Of a DNA stretch of 64,000 bases, positions 1 to 13,366 are shown piece after piece (positions within the stretch are counted from its first letter, which is position 1; the number at the start of each line of letters is the position of its first letter). The notes under the pieces were generated by a model. The model was not told the DNA's origin and made no database searches. It saw only the letters and a list, made by a program, of their open reading frames with translations. Origin of the DNA: Melanocharis versteri (taxonomy: Eukaryota > Chordata > Aves > Passeriformes > Melanocharitidae); assembly GCA_013397845.1 (NCBI GenBank), contig VZTG01003809.1:666845-730844 (forward strand). The letters run 5' to 3'. A program made the translations under genes and the position numbers.

Positions 1-1270
1 GGGAAGCCTGACCTGGCTGAGTGAGCGCTGCAGCTCCTGCCTGGCTCCCGTCAGGTGTTCTGGGGCTGTGCCCTTCTCTGATCAAACCTCTTCCAGCAGC
101 CAAACGCACCAAACCCACCTGCAGTCCCACAGGCCCCTGGCTCCATCCCGAGGCACTCCCCAGCCCAGCTGCAGCCCCAGCTTCTGCAGGACCTGCGTGA
201 TTTCAGCCCACTGCCTGCTCCACCCTCGTGGGGCAGGGAGGAACCAGCATATGGCCATTCAGCGGGCCAGTGGTTTGAAAAATTCCCTTCCACTTGGCTG
301 CAAGTTAATTCTGCAAGTTAAGATAATTAAAGGTGTTCGTGCCGGTCACGGCTGACACGAGCAATGAGAGATTGCAGAATTTAATGAGGGAACAAAGTAA
401 ACAACATCCATTATTGCAGCACACACCAGGGCTGCTGCCACGGTGGGCACGGGGGCCAGAACGTGGCACTGGGAGGAGTTTTAGGAACCCACGGATGGAG
501 TCACCTTTCAGGCAGGCACCGGGCCACAGAATCTGGCTGATGGGGTAGCAGGGGCTGAGCTCAGAAAGGCCCAGCTGTGCCAAGAGCTGTGCAAACGGGC
601 TGCAGATCCTTCTGCAAGGACTCTGCATCGAGCAGCATTAACACTGGGAAATCATTCCCATAAATCTACACACCCCGTCCCTGTGAGTGGGACTGTCACC
701 ACGGGTCACCCAGTGACCGGTGTGACACCTGCAGGGACAGCACCAGGGCAGCACAAGATGCAGAGTGTCCCTAACAGTGCCAAAATCAGAAACTCCATCC
801 ACTCTGAACACATTCTGCCCCAAAGAAAAAACCCAAAACCCAGCAACAAACCCAAGAAAACAATGAACACAAATCAACTTGAACATGCTATTTTAGAAAA
901 AATGCCATCTGTTGGCAGTATGTTCCTGAGCAACAAACATCACTGAAGAGGTGCTTGGATCCAACTGCAATTCGAATATTTTATCAAAAAAAGGCAGGTA
1001 CAGCCAGGTCTCTTGCCAGCAGGTTAGACAGTTAATTACTCTTTTCACCAGCTCACTATTCATAACATTTATTTCCAAATTCCCTAACAGAGATGTTCAT
1101 GGCATGTAAATTGATTAATCTGAGCCCAAACAGATTCAGAAGGTGTCGAAGTGAGCAGGTTCTGCATTAATTGCACAGAGGATTACAGAGTTACTCCATG
1201 TACTTCTGTTCGTGGGGAAAAAAGAATCGCAGTGTGGGAGTTCCATCCTGTCTGTGTCAGTGACCGTGGT

Positions 1271-1299
1271 GTCCCTGTCCCTGTCCCTGTCCCTGTCCT
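1271..1299. repeat. (CCCTGT)n hexanucleotide run
   Basis: About five uninterrupted copies of a 6-bp GTCCCT unit lie here. The run is strongly strand-asymmetric (pyrimidine-rich on +). Confidence 0.9.
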
Positions 1300-4200
1300 G
1301 CCAGCAAAGGCTCCCCCAGCTCCGGGGGCAGTGCTGACCCCAGCCTGCCCCAGCCCCCAAACCCTGAGCTACAGGGATGTGACTTATTCCAGGCAAGACT
1401 TCATTTCACAGCCTGCTAAAATACAGGCCTGACCCTACCCGAGGAAAGCAGCAGCTCCCAGCTCCTTCCCCGGGGAGCAGGGAATTATTTAGAACCCAGG
1501 CCACATCCTCGGGGCCGCACAGCACGAGCTGGGGCTGGTGAGGGGAGCTGGAGCCACGGACAGCCTGTCCAGGGAGCCACACTGATAATTACCAATACCA
1601 TTCAGCTCCCAAGCACTCGTTTGGCAGCCGTGGATCACTGGCTGCTGGGGGACATCAATAAAAGGGGAGGCGCTGGCAGCAGCCCCAGCAGGGCGCGAGG
1701 GCTCCGTGGAACCATGGCCCTGTCCCCAACCCCGCTCTGCTCCACACCCCTGAGCCATCTCCAGCCCCAGGGCACACCCAGGAAACAACGCAGATCTCGT
1801 TCATCCCTGCATGCAGCGCGTTCGGGCATCTCCAATACGTATTTGTTTCTGTTTGCAAACAAATGAATCAGAGGAATGGTTTGGTTTTGTCCGGCGCTCA
1901 CGCTCGGCCCTGCCTGATGCTCTGGGAGGGAGGCGCGTCTCGAGCACGAGCTGCCTGAGATCTCCACAGTGCAGTAAGGGACAGGACATCGTGTTTTCCC
2001 TCCCCAGCCAGGGATTCGCCTCCTGCAGCCAGGCTGAACGTGTGCTGCATGTTCCCAGTGCCCAGTGGCACCGTTATGGGCTGCGCTCTGCGCTGGAAGA
2101 GAGCGCCCGACACGGCGGAGACGCCGATGCAATTAAGACACGACATGATGCACCCCATGCAGACACTAATGGCCTTATTACAGCATTAATTAGCCAATCA
2201 GACTGAAAACCAGCCCCTCATCAGCCTGCTCCAGGAAGATCTCCCTCTCCAACAGCAAGTAACCAGGTCTCATGGAAGCATCTCTGTCCTCCAGGCTGAG
2301 GGTGAAGGACGAGGGCATCGTCCTGCCCGTGTGGGAGCTGTGGAGGGATGGCCGAGGTGACCCCACACGGAACAGGGGCAGGAGCCCTTCCCCAGGGAGA
2401 GCTGCCTTCTGGTGTCCAGCCAGCACCTCCAGCCCATCAGGCAGGATGCCAGCACCCCACAGCTCACTGTCACGGATCCCAGGGAGCAGCTGGTGTGCAC
2501 AGGCAGGAGCCCGGGCGGGTCTCTCCAGCCTCAGCACAAGGCAAACACCTGGGAAAAGCAGGTTCAACGATTTCACAGGGATTGTTCCCTTTACTGGCTG
2601 ATTTTGACAGTTCTGGGATACTTGCACAGGGAATGGGGTGGGAAAACATAATAAACCTGGGCTCTGCTGAGTTAACTGTAGCTGGAGAAAGAGAAGCAAT
2701 ATCACCAAATTTCCCAGGAGAACCTGTGCTTCCTCTAGGAGCGATCCATTTCGTCCTCCTTCAGGCACATCAGTTCCTCCAGGAGAGATGTTTGTGTTTA
2801 TGTCAGGCACCTCCAAGCATGGGAAGCTGCATTTTTAGGAGCCAGCCACGAATGGGAGCTGCTCAGGCAGCTCCTCCCATCCCCACAGTGCCTCTTGGCC
2901 AGCAGCCCCAAAGCTGCCCCGGGCCTTGCAGACAGCACACACAGCAAGGAGGCATCCAGAGCTGGATCCAGGGCAGATGGGGCAGAGCAGGGCACGGAGG
3001 GGTTAATTCCTTGTCTGAGATCCAGAGAGAAGCACAAGGCCTGGAGGCAGGACCTGACTCCTGGCCACGATGCCTTCAGCCATCCTCACCATCTCCTGCT
3101 GCTTGAACCACACGAGCCTCGGATACAAAGGAAAACCCAACCAAACAGCCAACCGAAATGACCCACTGGAAAAGCAAACCAGCCCAAAAGCAGCTGCTGC
3201 ACCACACTCCTCGTCCTCCCCACGGCAGATTGGCTGCTCCTCACCAGCAGCACTTCTGGCTTTTGGAACACATCAAAGCAGAAGCCAGTCCAAGCAGCTC
3301 TGGAGTGCCCCGTGGCACTCACAGCGTGCACCTCGCAGAGCTCCAGCCCTGGGCTAAGTGCAGCTCTCCCTGTGGCCAGAGGATTTCCATCCCAATGGCA
3401 TTGGCTGGATCTCTGCTCTCCAGCAGGCGCTGGGGGCCACGGAGCCGCATTTCAGCAGCGATGCAGCTGGCCAGCCTTCTGATCCTAAACCCAGGCCAGA
3501 GCGTTTCAGATGGCAGGAGGATGTGAGCTATAAACATGCATCCCAAACCTGCGTGCTGAGGGCGAGGAGGGGCTGGCAGAGCTCGGCAGAGCCCTCACCA
3601 AGGAGAGGGTGGGACGTGGGCTGCCCTGGCCTCCTCTCCTGTGGGAGACGGGCGGGCACCTCAGCATCACGCCCTTGCTGCAGGGAGAACAAGGCACTGC
3701 CATGGCTTTTCATGGAATACTGGCCAAGCCCTTTAAAATTAGACATCTGCTCATTTCATCCTTGCGTAGACGCCTGAAATGCAGCCAAAACTGTTACTAA
3801 CCCATGCCCTGGGTGCTGGGCAAAGCTGTGCTCAGTCGTTTGCTACCAAGCAGGCAAAAGAAAACAGGGTGATTGCACTGCCCTAAATTGTTATGTCCCA
3901 GGTTTGCTGCAGTGAAAAGTCATAAAGTATTTTGTTATCTGACCTGAGATACAGACAGTCCCAGGTAACTCATAAACCCAGGTTTATTAACCCAGGACAA
4001 CAATAAGAAAATAGAGCAGATTTGAAGGGTTGCAAGTAAGTTGTAAAAGCTCTCCTCAGTCTGTCTGCTAACACAAGCAAGAGAGAGAAAACTGCAACAG
4101 AAGTTACCCTGCAAGCTAACATGTAAAAATCTGGTTCAGCTCTCCAGATTAATCCAGCCTGTGCCCAGCATACTCCAAAAAGACCTGAGAATGGAAGGTG

Positions 4201-4619
4201 GCCATTGTAGAAGGCACCCACACACTGAACAGCACAGCCCTGCCAGAGGAATCCAAAGGTAAAACATTTCTGCTCCTTCTTGGGATGAGGATGATGATAA
4301 AGAAGAAAATATTTACTCACCTAGTTGGTCTCCTGCAGTTATTTCCCTCCTGCCTCTGGGATCTGCAGTGTCCTTACCTTTAAGGCCTGAACAGTTTTCC
4401 TGTTCGTACCCCAGGGAATTCAGATGCACAGAACTGACCGAGGCTGCCCAGAGGGACAAAGCTCTTGGGGAACAAAGCACCACTGCAGCAGCTGCCAAAT
4501 CCAAACCAGCACTGGCACCAAACACCCTTTGCTTTCCCCTCTGGTGTTGTATTGAAGAAATAAGAACTGGGGGAACATCCCCTGAAGAGTTATTGCCACA
4601 ATAATTACTGAAGACAAAT

Positions 4620-5110
4620 CGTGTCCTCTGGTAGTTTTCCCTGGGATGTATTTAATAGTATTTATTTTGGTTATTTCCAGGAATCCTTGACTTCTCTAAA
4701 CCCCCCAATTGTCTTTGTTATTGTAAGAAATAATACCATAATACAAAAAGGACTATCTTATATATATTTGTGTGAGAAACTAGGACACTTGAGTGATTAG
4801 AAGGGAAGTTAGTGAGAGAATCTCAACTACTGATACGACCCTGTGGCCATGAGGATACGAGGGTGAGGAGAGAGGTCTTTTTATGGAAACATTTAACACA
4901 ACAACGGGAATACAAATCAAGCTCCGTTAATTTAGCTTTAAATTTTAATGAATCAGGATGTGCAGTTTACATAAAGAAGGATTTGCTTAATAAAATATTA
5001 ATATTTTTTGCTAAAAGAACTGTAAATTGCAAGTTAATATAGGTTTCCTTATATAGAACATCAAAAGTTGAAAAGCACTGAAAGAGCAGATCAAACAGAG
5101 AAAATAAAAA
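4620..5110. other. AT-rich block without recognised repeat
   Basis: This stretch is clearly richer in A and T than its surroundings, with runs such as tatatatatttg, attttaatgaatc and taataaaatatt. No coding potential or repeat family was recognised. It could be old repeat debris or non-coding functional DNA. Confidence 0.5.
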
Positions 5111-5408
5111 TGAGCCAAAATTCGAGGAGGGGAAAATATTGTTTGTGATCAGCCTCCAAGAGTGGACCCTCGGTGACCCACGTTATTTACTTGATTTAAC
5201 AAAACCCATGAAAACATTAAAAGCAGAAAGAGAAAGTGTCCTGCCTTTGGTTCCACCTTGGGGGACGGCCGTGAGCCCTGGGGGCAGCCCGTGGTTTGTG
5301 TCCCAGGCACAGAGGGCTGGGGGGGCTCAGGTGTCCCCACAGGTCACAGGGCCAGCCCCAAGTGCAGCGAGTGACGCCGGGTGCACAGAGGGTCCCAGGC
5401 TGGGAGCA

Positions 5409-5515
5409 CCCCCTGTGTTAGCCCTGTGTCACCTCTTGTGTCACCCCTGGGTCACCTCTTGTGTCACCCCTGTGTCAGCCCTGTGTCACCCCCTGTGTCA
5501 CCCCAGTGTGTCCTG
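5409..5515. repeat. TGTGTCACC-type minisatellite
   Basis: Degenerate tandem copies of units such as cctgtgtcacc, cttgtgtcacc and cctgtgtcagc occur over about 105 bp. Unit length varies between about 10 and 16 bp. Confidence 0.85.
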
Positions 5516-6408
5516 GCCACCTCTGGGGGTGTCAGGACAGGGCCATGTCACACAGCCCGTCCCCTCACCCTGCTTCCAAAGGAGACCTGGCAGCAGAGGC
5601 AGAGAAGGAGCCACAACACGCCCAGAATTCCCCGTGTTCCTGGGGTGGGAAAGCTGACTGAGGCACGACAGCCTTTTCCTACAAATGCCCATTTCCCTCC
5701 AGGAATACCTTGATCTTCCTCGGGCTGAAGGGCCCAGCTGAAGTGCAGTCACTGTCCTTGGGTGTTACCAACGCTCCACAGGGAGCCCACCCTGAGGTCA
5801 AACTGGCACCGCTTCCCCAGGAGCCTGAGGCCGAAGCAAAGGGCACAAAGCCCAGCAGGGATCCTGGACCCGGCGAGGACACAGGCCAGGCTTGGAGGGG
5901 TCAGGCTGGCACGGTCCCCAGCTTTCCCACCCACCAGTCCTGGGCTTTTTATCAAAGTGTATTTGAGCACCTGCTCCTACGTGCTCGTTTTCCTTCAGGC
6001 ACCATCCCAGATGCCACCTCATCCACACGGATTAGAAGCACCACTGGAAAAGTGACTCACTCCAAAAACATTTCGTTTCAGCTTTCCAGAGACAAGAAAA
6101 TCTGAAAAGCACCTGCAAATGGAAGCCCAGCGGTTTCAAACCACAACAAATCACAGCTTCGTTTTCCCGGCTGAAAACTAGGGACTGCAGGCACGCAGAA
6201 GTAATAAAATTTGCATGACCACCTCATGTCTCTGTTAGTCTGAGGAGCTTTGGTTCTCTGGGTACAGGGAGAAGGTTGCAGGACAGAGGAGAAGGAGATA
6301 ATGTGCAAAAACCCCGCTATGGAGCTGGGAGGAAATAGCAAAGATCCCTGCTAGGTTTTTAAGCATTGAGTGCCCATTGCCAACGAAAAGGAGCAGGGAG
6401 GGACTCAC

Positions 6409-6548
6409 GTTGAGCTGGAGGTCATCTGTCCACTGGCCCACGAGGCGGTAGCCGGGCGTGCTGGTGTTGCTGCTGTGGTACTGGAAGATGTCGTAGCGCC
6501 CTGGCGCGTCCCCATTCTTGTTGAACATCACTGGAGTGCCAGCACTGC
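6409..6548 (-). CDS. GRM7: GRM7-like receptor, exon 7
   Basis: This 140-bp exon completes a Gly codon and encodes SAGTPVMFNKNGDAPG, RYDIFQYHSSNTSTPGYR and LVGQWTDDLQLN, ending exactly on a codon boundary. The acceptor is cttcccccag and the donor is gtgagt. It forms the end of the Venus-flytrap domain just before the linker to the cysteine-rich domain. FNKNGDAPGRYDIFQY is shared by GRM7 and close relatives. HSSNTSTPGYRLVGQWTDD is the variable part and differs from remembered human GRM7 at six sites. The Asn-Thr-Ser here is a likely N-glycosylation site. No exon 8 (cysteine-rich and membrane region) appears in the remaining 6.4 kb, so intron 7 is longer than that. Confidence 0.96.
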
Positions 6549-9500
6549 CTGGGGGAAGGAAACAAGACAAAATCCAACCACCCAACACCAAGTCTTTACC
6601 AAATCTCTTTTATTTGGCCACGGCTGAGAGCTTTCCCACTGGAAACAGGTTCCAGGCCAAGGCCATGAGTCCCCCCAGCCATCCAAACCAGACACTCGGG
6701 TCACTGCCATCGCCCGGCCCTCTCCCACACATCCATGATCTCTGCCTAGCCCTGCTGCCTCAGGATAAACACAGCGAGCCCAGATGAGCCTTACCTCACT
6801 CTACCCAACATGAAATATCAGAAGGCTTTTCTTCCTGCCCTCAGCCTCCCTCCCGTCTCCCTTTCCTCAGGGAGCTCTCCAGTGAAAATCGCTCCTGTGA
6901 ATGGAGCCTGTAAGCGCTGCTTTCCCCCCCTCCAGAAAACATTCCATCTGCTTCTCAGAGGTGCTGCTGTCAGAAGCCAGCCCGGGTCTAGTGAGTCTTG
7001 ACTAGCATCCAGAAATAGCTCCCTCCTCCACAACATGTTCCACTCCGTCACCGCCGCGCGGCTGGGGCAGGAGAGAGCAGGGGAAGCTTTGGGAAGAGCG
7101 TTCCTGTGCCCTGCCTTCCCCAGGCTCTGGGACTGCCACAGGAGTGTCCTGGCCAGGGCCAGAGCAGGACCCTGAACTGCCTCTATTCACCACGCACTGA
7201 AGTGACAAACACGGGGCAGTGCAGGGCGAGAGAAGCCCCAGCCCCTCCTGCGTGCTGGCACAGCCTGGAGCTGCCCTGAGCCCTGAGCTCAGGTGAGCTC
7301 TCAGCAGGACACCTGCATTTAAATACCACGGCTGGATGGGAACCTTCCCGAGAGGAGAGCTCAAAGCCGTGCCTCCTTTCCTCACAGCTCCAGGAGCAAC
7401 CTTCCAGGGTGACATTTATTTCCAGACACATTAAAATAGGTTTCAGTAGGGTAGAGTAATATTTTGTCAAGATTGAAGATTATGACAATCCTCCAGCATA
7501 TCTATATTCAAAGCTTCCTCCTCCTGCGTAACTTTTTTTCCCTAAAGCAATGAGAAATCTCTCCTGTTGTAGCACTGAACTTTAGGATTATCGTTTTCTT
7601 CATGATTCCCATTCTTCATTGAATTCCAGGGAGTGAAAAAAAGATTTGAAGGAGTGAATTAGCATAGTCTCCATTCTAGCCCTGGTAAATTGTTTCCTGT
7701 CTCTCCTCCAATCCTCTGAGATCAGATATAGATGCAGTTCAAAGGCTGGTACAGAAAATCTCCCACTGATATCTCTCCTCGCTGGTTCCTTGTGAGCACC
7801 AGGCAGATATTTAATTGTCATTACAGATTCATGTAGCCAGAACACATTTGAGTGGAAACACTTAGAGTGAATCAGGAGCAATGGCTGTAATTCCTTGGCT
7901 CCTCAGGAAAGGCAGCACTAGTGCTAAATGGGATTTGGCTAATCACGGCTGTCAGGGCTGCTCAGGGTGAGTTAGGCTCTGCTTTGTCAGAGCTGACAAG
8001 AAAGGGACGCCTGAAATGGCAGGAGCTCAGGTGAGGCTCCCAAAATGCAACAGACACGTCTGAGGATTGCCCACGGCACGGCACAGCCCCAGGACACAGC
8101 GAGCTCCAGGCCAGGAGGCGGATGGAGGATGGACACCACTGTCACGGCCACCCCAAAGCCAGTGCTGGGACAAACCCTGGGGGGACGCAGCCAAGAACAC
8201 ACCTTCACGGGAACAGCAGCCCAAACCCCAGCAAGGCCATTCAGAGTGACCCAGGAGGCCCTTGGACCCCGCAGGGCTGCACAGCACCGTGGGATGGGTC
8301 ACTGCAGAGACCCCAGAGGCACAGCGTGGGACCCCACACACGGCTCGGGACACGGGGCAGGCAGGAGCAAACGCCGTTTGCAGGCCCATCAGCGTTTCTG
8401 TGCTAAAGTGACACAGACAGGCTGGAGAAGCCCGTGATCCGTCGGGAGGACGAGCAGCTGTGGAGACGGGAAGCACTGGTGACCTCGGGGCACGGGGCAG
8501 GCAGGAGCAGCCCCGCTCCTGGCTTTGAAGCTGCAGTAATTGGGCTCCAGCCAGGGCTCTGCTCAGCAGGGGCGAGCCCTCCTCAACCTCTGCGTGGGCC
8601 CGGGTGAGGCTCCAGAGCCCTTTCTGTGCCACCTGTCTGCAGGGTCTGTCAGTCCTGGTTTCCATCACTGCAGCGTCCCGGCCCCAGCTCAGGCTCCTTT
8701 CACGGAATAATGAAATTAATAAAAAGTGATGTATGGAAACCTCACGGCAAAGAGGAAACAGGGGTTTCAGAAATAACCCTTGATCTTCCAATCATTAAAA
8801 CATGTTGTTATTTCATTGGGCTTTGATCATATAGGATTTATTTTCTCTCTATTGAGATTTCCCAGGTTTTGCTGAGCCCAGTAAGCAGTTCAGAACCTGT
8901 CAGTCTCCAGGCTGCAGCTCCTTGCTCATGCAGAGCCGTGACAATTTAATTCAGTTCCCAGCAAAGGAGCTGCCTTCTCCCCACACAGACACAGGGCACT
9001 TGACACCTGCAGGAAGCCCTCAAACCCAGACACAATCTGACTGAATTCGTAGGATCTTGATCTCTTAATCACTGCAAGGTGAGAAATGAATTATGAAGAG
9101 GAGGCCGGGAGTTCCACAGGTGTCACCAGCCAAGGTTTTTGTTACTCAGGGCACGTTCATGGCAGTTTGGGCACCCAAGGGGCTCCTGTGAACAGCATCT
9201 TCAGCTTTTCACTGGCAAAAATACAACTGCACTTCAAAACTTCCAGAATCTCACTGCGTGAGCACTCGAGGTTTAAAGTTTTCCGTCTTTTGGGTCTTTT
9301 GTTCTCCAGGCAATGACGATCACAAAATGCACACTGAGCTCCTTGCTCAGATGCAGCCTCTCTTCATCACAGCCTTGATGCATCGATGGCAGCACCTCTG
9401 CGAGCAGGACACAACCCCAGAGCAGGGACGGCAGGATGGCCCCAGGCTCCGGGGCTCAGGACACTCGAGAGCAGGAGGAGAGGAGAACAGGCCCCGCTTT

Positions 9501-9682
9501 TCCTCTCACACACAGCTGCACAAAGCTCCCACAGCTCCCCCTCGGAACCCAGGACAAATGCCCTGAACACTGGGGAACAGGGATCCACACACAGAGCAGA
9601 CCCCTTCCCAGGCCCCGGCCCCATGACGGGGGGTCAGTAGGGGATGAGGGGGATCAGCAGGGGACAGGGCTCTGTGTCTCAC
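6549..9682 (-). other. Intron 6
   Basis: This 3.1-kb intron separates exons 7 and 6, bounded by gtgagacac at the exon 6 side and cttcccccag at the exon 7 side. I saw no CR1 copy, tandem array or coding sequence. The reading frames that cross it look like chance frames in GC-rich DNA. Confidence 0.85.
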
Positions 9683-9883
9683 CGTTGAAGTTGACGCTGC
9701 GGATGTACTTGAGCAGCCTCTTGCCCCCCGCGTGCTCCATCTCGGGGCACAGCCCGGCGCTGTCGGCGCACAGGTCGCGGTTCATGTGGTGCAGGGCGTG
9801 GGCCATGGCGTACACGGCGTCGATCACAAACTGCACCTTCCCCTCCTGCTCGTAGTGCGAGTCCTTCCCGATGCGCTCCTGCC
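9683..9883 (-). CDS. GRM7: GRM7-like receptor, exon 6
   Basis: This 201-bp exon completes a Gly codon and encodes QERIGKDSHYEQEGKVQF, VIDAVYAMAHALHHMNRDL, CADSAGLCPEMEHAGGKR and LLKYIRSVNFN. It ends one base into a Gly codon. The acceptor is ccctgcag and the donor is gtgaga. The Lys of EGKVQF aligns with mGlu1 K409, a glutamate-contacting residue. The cysteines in DLCAD and GLCPEM align with the mGlu1 C432-C439 disulfide. About 8 of 67 residues differ from remembered human GRM7, mainly in the loop between those cysteines (SAGL for YRGV) and in Lys/Arg and Asn/Ser exchanges. The Gly at the junction with exon 7 forms an Asn-Gly-Ser glycosylation site. Third-position GC is 65 of 66. Confidence 0.97.
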
Positions 9884-10460
9884 CTGCAGGGACACACGGG
9901 GACACCCAGGGACAGTGAGGGACGGCGCTCTCCTGGCACCCAACACCAGCACAGCCTCTCGGGGCACGCTGGAAGAACTGCGCCTTCAATCAGTCCCATG
10001 GAACATTCTGAGCTGGAACCTTATGAATTAAAGCACAGCCAAACCCCTGTAACTGCTACCAGAATCATCAACACTTCTTGCCAGTTACTCTCCACAATCC
10101 AGAGAAGCTAATCCTGCCCTGGTCAGCAGCGTGGATCCCGAACCCGCAGGCACCACCTCAGAGAGACAACTCCAGGCTCCGTACGCTCCCACAGCCCGGC
10201 TGGGAGGCAGGGAAGCATTTAAAGGAAGGCACAGCTGCTATTTAAAGCCTGCTGTTTTGTTCTGCTGCAAATCCCAGGCTCTAATGGGAAGCCAAAGGCA
10301 GATGAAGGGAAGGAAGAGTCCCTCCAGAGAAGCCGCCGAAGGGGCGCCCCGGAGAACGGAGGAGGCGCCGGCAGTGAACAGCTCCTGTCACCACCAGCCC
10401 TGCTCCCCAGCCTGCAGAGCCTCGCAGCTCTTTTCCCCAAAACCATCCACTAACTCCTTG

Positions 10461-10592
10461 GAAGTGCCCAAGGCCAGGCTGGACAGGCTTGGAGCAGCCT
10501 GGGACAGTGGCAGGTGTCCCTGCCATGGCAGGGGTGGCACTGGCTGGGCTGTAAGGTCCTTCCAACCCAAACCATTCCATGATCCCATGATG
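10461..10592 (+). mobile_element. CR1 LINE fragment, 3' end
   Basis: The stretch runs from a gcccaaggccaggctgg block through gacagtggcaggtgtccctg to accattccatgatcccatga, the degenerate CR1 3'-terminal repeat. It is sense on + and 5'-truncated, as most avian CR1 copies are. Confidence 0.88.
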
Positions 10593-11872
10593 GTTGAGGC
10601 ACCCACTACCAAAACCCCTCAGTTTTAAATCTCAGCTCCTCTGGAAGCACCGAAATCCTGCAAACAACTGAGCAGAAAAAGTGAGTTTCCAGCTGGTGAA
10701 GTTCCAGGCAGGATCCTTTTCATTATTCAATCCCTCTCATTGATTACAGAACCTATCAGGATTTCAAGCCCTGACAAGGAAAATGCTTTTAAGTGGTTTC
10801 AGCTCAGCTCTGTAACCAAATGAGCAATGCAGCAGGAATGGATGCCAGGGGAGGGGACCTGGGATTGAAATGCTGCACACAAACAACACTGATAAGCCAC
10901 AGCAAGTTCCAGAAGCACACGCACAGCAGGAGGAAAACCTTCAGCAGTGAAGAGATCTGTGAGAGGAACCCAAGCAAAACCCACCTGAAAAAACCCAAGA
11001 GCAATGCAACAGTGTCCAAACACGAAAGTAATAAAGGTTTTAAAATCTTAATAGAATTTCCAAGAACAAGGATGATTCCTGTGCTGGAACAGCCACTGAG
11101 CTGGGAATTAAACATCAAGAACTGTGCACAATAAATCCAGATGTGGAGACAAATGTAACTGCTCACCCCAAACATGTCTGAATTTATAGAGTTGGGAATG
11201 TGCTGTCCTTCCCCAAAACACAGGCTGAGTTACCTTCTAAAGAAATTCTATTGCAGATAGAAGTTTAACCCAAATCTGAAGCAGCAAAGAACCTGCAAAG
11301 CAGACGTTATGATTTACATGGGCCAAATATTCCTCAGACTTCAAAAAAAACCAAATATCCAAATTAATAGGCCTGGCTGAACCATGTTCCCTTCATTCTG
11401 TGTCATCCTCCTGCTGCTGCAGTGAGCAGCAATTCAGGCCCAAAGTCCATTTTCAGGCAGGAATAAACCAAAAGTGATGGGCACAATTTTAATTCCAACT
11501 TCAACATTATTGTGGGGAATATTTCCCCCTCCGAGGCTGAGCTGAACAAGTCGGGCAGAACGTTTTACCACAGGCTCCAGGAACAGCTCCTGTATAATGG
11601 GAGTACAGAAATTCAATTATTAATTACTCTGGAAGAGAAGGAAGCTCCCAAAAGGCATCAAGTTCCTCCAGGTGAAAGCAGCAGGAGCAGCGCTGTGGGT
11701 GCCTGTGGGGAAGGGGCAGCAGAGACCCCCAGGACAGACCTGTCAGGACATCCTGGGCTCCCAGGGAGGGAAGCTTGGAGAACCAGCCTGAAACCTGGGT
11801 GCAGCAAGAAACCAGAGCCCCACTGTGCTGGGGGCCAAAACCACGGAAAGTGAAAACAAACCCCATCCTCAG

Positions 11873-11928
11873 CATTTCTGCTCGTCTTTGAGAGCTGCAC
11901 CATTTCTGCTCGTCTTAGAGAAGACGTT
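11873..11928. repeat. 28-bp tandem duplication
   Basis: The segment starting catttctgctcgtctt is present twice, offset by 28 bp, with a few mismatches. Confidence 0.8.
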
Positions 11929-12421
11929 GCTTTTTTGCTGGTTTTTTTCTAACGTGGAGATCTGCAGGAGCCACACAACAACATGATTTGCTTCAGCAGT
12001 GAAGCAGCTGACACCTGGGACTCTTGAACACAACGTGATTTCAGGAGAACACACTTCTGTCCCACGGGTTTGCAATGAGTACCTGGGGATGTCAGGAGAA
12101 GGATGAAACACAAAAGCAATTTATTGACATGAGCATTTTTTGCTTCCAAAGGATCTATTTGAAGGTGATGACAAACAGTTTAACCCCCCCTTCCTACTCG
12201 AGGCTCAAGTGCTCATCATCCTGATTCCTGAGAGACGGAGCAGCCGGGGCCTGCTTCAGGCACATCCTCACAGGAGAACAACGCTGCAACAAAGGCAGGG
12301 AAAAAGCTCCAAACCCGGAGTGCTGAGAACACAGAGAAAGAATCCCACTTGCTCCGTCTCCTTCAGTTGACAGCAGTGAGACGCAGGTTTGAGAACTCCT
12401 GGTCCCACTCCTTCATCTCCA

Positions 12422-12450
12422 CGCAGGCGGCGCGCGCGCGGCCGCGCACG
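12422..12450. other. CpG-dense alternating C/G run
   Basis: The run ggcggcgcgcgcgcggccg is the densest CpG cluster I noticed in the window. It sits in an intron with no exon nearby. Alternating CG tracts can adopt Z-DNA. Confidence 0.75.
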
Positions 12451-12871
12451 GAGAGGAGCAGACGAGCCCTGTTCCCGGTGCCTCTCCTTCAGCTGATTCC
12501 TCTGCACTCATTGTTATCACCGCACAACAGAGCGGATGTGTTAGGAGGAATAAATAGTATCTCTGGGACAATTTTTATGGCGCATAATTCACACAGACAG
12601 ACATCAAAATCCCACTCCGTCGGTGCTCACGCGAGATGAATTCAGACACTGCTGCAGCTCCCGAAGGATTAAACACATTTTCAAAGGGTCTCACACAATA
12701 GTGCTGCTGAGAGCCTGGTGATAGTCATCATTAACAAGAGATTTAATTTAAAGATTGTGGGATGCTCACGGTATCAAACAGGCAGCTCCTATTTGCACAG
12801 GGTGGAATTCGGCAGCTGGGGAAGCGCTGGCAGAAAAACATCCACTGTTCATCCACCCCCAGCACCATCTC

Positions 12872-13066
12872 ACACAGCCACTGCCCGGGAGACAGGGACA
12901 AGGACAGGGACAGGGACAGCCCCAGGGATCCATCACACAGCCCCAGGGATCCATCACCCAGCCACTGCCTGGGGGACAGGGACAGGGACAGCCCCAGGGA
13001 TCCATCACACAGCCCCAGGCATCCATCACACAGCCCCAGCCCCAGGGCTCCATCACACAGCCCTGC
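12872..13066. repeat. Nested minisatellite (GACAGG plus 21-bp unit)
   Basis: Short (gacagg)n runs alternate with copies of a unit of about 21 bp, ccccagggatccatcacaca. The compound block is itself repeated with an interposed gccactgcctggggg segment. Confidence 0.9.
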
Positions 13067-13366
13067 CCAGGAACCACCAGCAATACGCCAGGGTAAATAT
13101 TGTAATTTGGAGGAGCAGGGGATGACAATGAGGCCTCTGTGCACTGAAATCCCTGTGCTGTCACCTGACAGAGCCCTCCAGGATCCAGTAACAGCTCTGC
13201 AGTGGCCGAATCCCCTGGCCCAGCCTCAGCCACCAGATCTCATTAGAGACAAAAGCCTTCATCTCAGCACCACCCATCAATCCCCACGGAGTTTCTTGGG
13301 GAAAGCAGATGAGCTTTTAAATTTTTCCTGCTCACCACACAAAGCACTGGATAACGCTCCAACCTG

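Larger units (their letters stand above)
1..6408 (-). other. Intron 7 (partial), left flank
   Basis: This is the start of the intron downstream of exon 7, running off the left edge. No reading frame here resembles a known protein and no clear CR1 fragment was recognised. It contains a (CCCTGT)n run near 1271 and a TGTGTCACC minisatellite near 5409. An AT-rich block sits at about 4620-5110. The rest is unique-looking, moderately GC-rich sequence. Confidence 0.8.

Noticed and set aside
1..6408. Possible exon 8 (cysteine-rich and membrane region)
   Set aside because: None of the frames shows the conserved cysteine pattern or membrane helices expected, so exon 8 must lie further left.
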